From Sisyra terminalis (lineage: Eukaryota; Arthropoda; Insecta; Neuroptera; Sisyridae): a stretch of DNA of 64,000 bases. Shown piece by piece: positions 61,813 to 64,000 of the stretch. Location: positions 62,881,080 through 62,945,079 of the forward strand of contig OY292276.1 in the NCBI GenBank assembly GCA_958496175.1, read 5' to 3'. The notes below the pieces were generated by a model. That model was not told where the DNA came from, did not search any database, and saw only the letters and a list, made by a program, of their open reading frames with translations. A program made the translations under genes and the position numbers. Each line of letters starts with the position of its first letter. The stretch's first letter is position 1.

Positions 61813-64000
61813 AATATATGAATTTTAGATAATATTCGATGCATTAAAACCAAATATGTAATTAGAATTTTGATTAAACATCAACTTGTCGAGTAATTAG
61901 CGTTTTTAGGCCACTTTCATAAGCCTACATACGGCTTTCATTGTTTGAATTTTGAGAACTTTTGCGAACCGATATTACCGCTGCCTGACAACAAAACGCT
62001 GAACTATTTTGGAAGCCACGCCCACTTGTATGTAGATTTGGTTTGTGTCTTGGATAAGTGCTAGATACAAACCAAAGTGGGCGTGGCTTTCAAAATAGTT
62101 CAGCGTTTTGTCGTCAGGTTTGAAGAAGGGGATCTGTCATTATCGTCATTTAAGGTCAAACATTTCAGACATTTAAGGATGATTTTCTTTATGCCATGTA
62201 ATGATTGGGATATCAAATGAAAGCTAATTAATTACTCTATTGATTTATATAAAAAAACAGCCAATATGTCTAAACGATGACATTGAAATTTGATTTTCCG
62301 TCAGCGACTACTTCCCTTTCTGACATTTAAGGGTGGTTTGCCCCCCTTAATATATTGAACCCGATTATGATTGGGATATCTATTGAAAGATAATGAATTA
62401 TTCTATCGATTGATATAAAAAAATTACCAATATCTTCAATCAACTACTGAGAAAATTGACTTTCCCATATCGACCCTTGGCCTTTATAAAATGTAACTTA
62501 AATCATGTGATTTCGCGTAAAAAGTAATTAAAAACATTATTCTTATATAAAATTGATGGTTTACAGCTAAATTTGACACTTAAATGTTGATTAAAGGTCT
62601 ACTTTTCGAGAAATAAGCGTCTAAAGGGGGTCTGTCATTATCTTCATTTAGAGCCAAAAATATCTTTATTTCTTCTCTCCTATCGCTATCAATCGATCGA
62701 TTATTAGTAAATTATACAAAATATATCATTTCTTCCACTCGAACATCATTTAAAATTGTATTTTTAACCTATTTTATATGCATGTTTAGCGGATGTCAAA
62801 GTTGTTTATGTTTCGCTCTATAGGCAACCCGGTGAGCATCAAAAAAACAAAATTCGACGATTTGCCCTTTTTGAACATGCCAATATTCAGTACTCTAACT
62901 CAAATTTCGGACATTTCAGGATGATTTTCTGTATGCCATGTAATGATTGGGATATCAAATGAAAGCTAATTGATTACTCTATTGATTTATCAAAAAAAAC
63001 AACCAATATATCCATACAATTACTTTAAAAATTGATTTTCCCTAGGCGACTACTACCCTTTCAGACATTAAAAGGTGCTTTGCCCCTCTTTTTTCATTGA
63101 ATTCGATTATGACTGGCATATCAATGGAAAGCTAATGAGTTACTCTATCGAATAATATCAAAAAATTACCAATATCTCCAAACAATTACTTTGAAAATGG
63201 ATTTTTCCTTATCGACTCTTTAGGCCCATTTAAATGCTAATTTCTCGAAAAGTAGACCTTTAATCAACATTTAAGTGTCAAATTTAGCTGTAAACCATCG
63301 ATTTTATATAAGTGTAATGTTTTTAATTACTTTTTACGCGAAATCACATGATTTAAGTAACATTTTATAAAGGTTGAAAGTCGATTTAGGAAAATCAGTT
63401 TTCTAAGTAATTGCTTGGAGATATTGGTAATTTTTTGATGTCAATCGATAGAGTAATTCATTATCTTTCAATAGATATCCCAATCATAATCGAATTCAAT
63501 ATATTAAGGGGGGCAAACCACCCTTAAATGTTAGAAAGGGATGTAGTTGCTGACGGAAAAGCAAATTTCAATGTCATCGTTTAGACATATTGGTTGTTTT
63601 TTTTGATAAATCAATAGAGTAATCAATTAGCTTTCATTTGGTATCCCAATCATTACATGACATAAAGAAAATCATCCTTAAATGTCTGAAATTTGAGTTA
63701 GAGTACTGAATATTGGCATGTTCAAAAAGGGCAAATCGTCGAATTTTGTTTTTTTGATGCTCACCGGGTTGCCTATAGAGCGAAACATAAACAACTTTGA
63801 CATCCGCTAAACATGCAAATCAAATTGGTTGAAAATACAATTTTAAATGATGTTCGAGTGGAAAAAATGTTATATTTTGTATCATTTACTAATAATCGAT
63901 CGGTTTATAACGATAGAAGGGAAGAAATAAAGATATTTTTGATCCTAAATGAAGATAATGACATACCCCTTCAAACCTGACAACAAAACGCTGAACTATT
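61813..64000. mobile_element. Fold-back element, truncated by window end
   Basis: Left outer arm as in units 1 and 2, one module boundary at 62617, then the hairpin centre and the inverted arm. It breaks off at 64000 inside the CAAAACGCTGAACTATT terminus. The palindromic start has a small difference (TGTAGATTTGG near 62031, where unit 1 has TGTAGAACTGG). Confidence 0.75.

Larger units (their letters stand above)
57721..64000. repeat. Macro-repeat unit 4 (partial)
   Basis: The first 6.3 kb of a fourth unit, cut off by the end of the window inside the right terminus of the fold-back element. Like units 1 and 2 it lacks the 9.9 kb block. Its fold-back element has the short form with an intact hairpin centre, as in unit 3. 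The array therefore continues beyond the window on this side, and probably on the other. Confidence 0.95.

Overview
The window is eukaryotic nuclear DNA, most likely from an insect. It is very AT-rich and has no open reading frame longer than about 96 codons. Short GT-AG introns of 63-74 nt can be recognised because related copies keep the same splice sites, and AATAAA signals and fold-back (inverted-repeat) DNA are present. Frequent GTAGGTACCTAC-like strings are seen in aphids, other Sternorrhyncha and some moths, so a hemipteran is a reasonable guess, but nothing here proves the taxon. I found no rRNA, tRNA, CRISPR array, prokaryotic operon or intact transposase.

The main structure is a head-to-tail macro-repeat. 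Unit 1 is 1-15608, unit 2 is 15609-32082, unit 3 is 32083-57720 and unit 4 is 57721-64000 (cut by the window end). By eye the units are almost identical, apart from microsatellite changes, different versions of a fold-back element, a block of about 9.9 kb present only in unit 3 (36171-46078) and a replaced segment of about 0.5 kb in unit 3 (51895-52423). Two single-base markers occur in all four combinations across the four units, which suggests exchange or gene conversion between units.

Each unit holds the same series of decayed or fragmentary gene pieces, mostly on the minus strand. Blocks A, B and C are three related exon-intron-exon pieces of one gene family whose C-terminus resembles a SOCS box. 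Also present are a fold-back element between A and B, an exon pair I call gene E, a short TATA-to-poly(A) segment, and three pairs of splice acceptors that look like a microexon array. The unit-3 block carries further plus-strand relatives: a cleaner SOCS-like exon, two tandem copies of an exon cluster, and a relative of gene E with a terminal exon and a polyadenylation signal.

My reading is that an older cluster of small, multi-exon, fast-evolving genes duplicated, decayed, took in a fold-back element, and was then amplified as macro-repeat units. Unit 3 probably keeps the ancestral layout, because the left arm of its fold-back element continues into the extra block, whereas units 1, 2 and 4 have lost that part. 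Functions are inferred from short motifs only; no protein here is identified with certainty.
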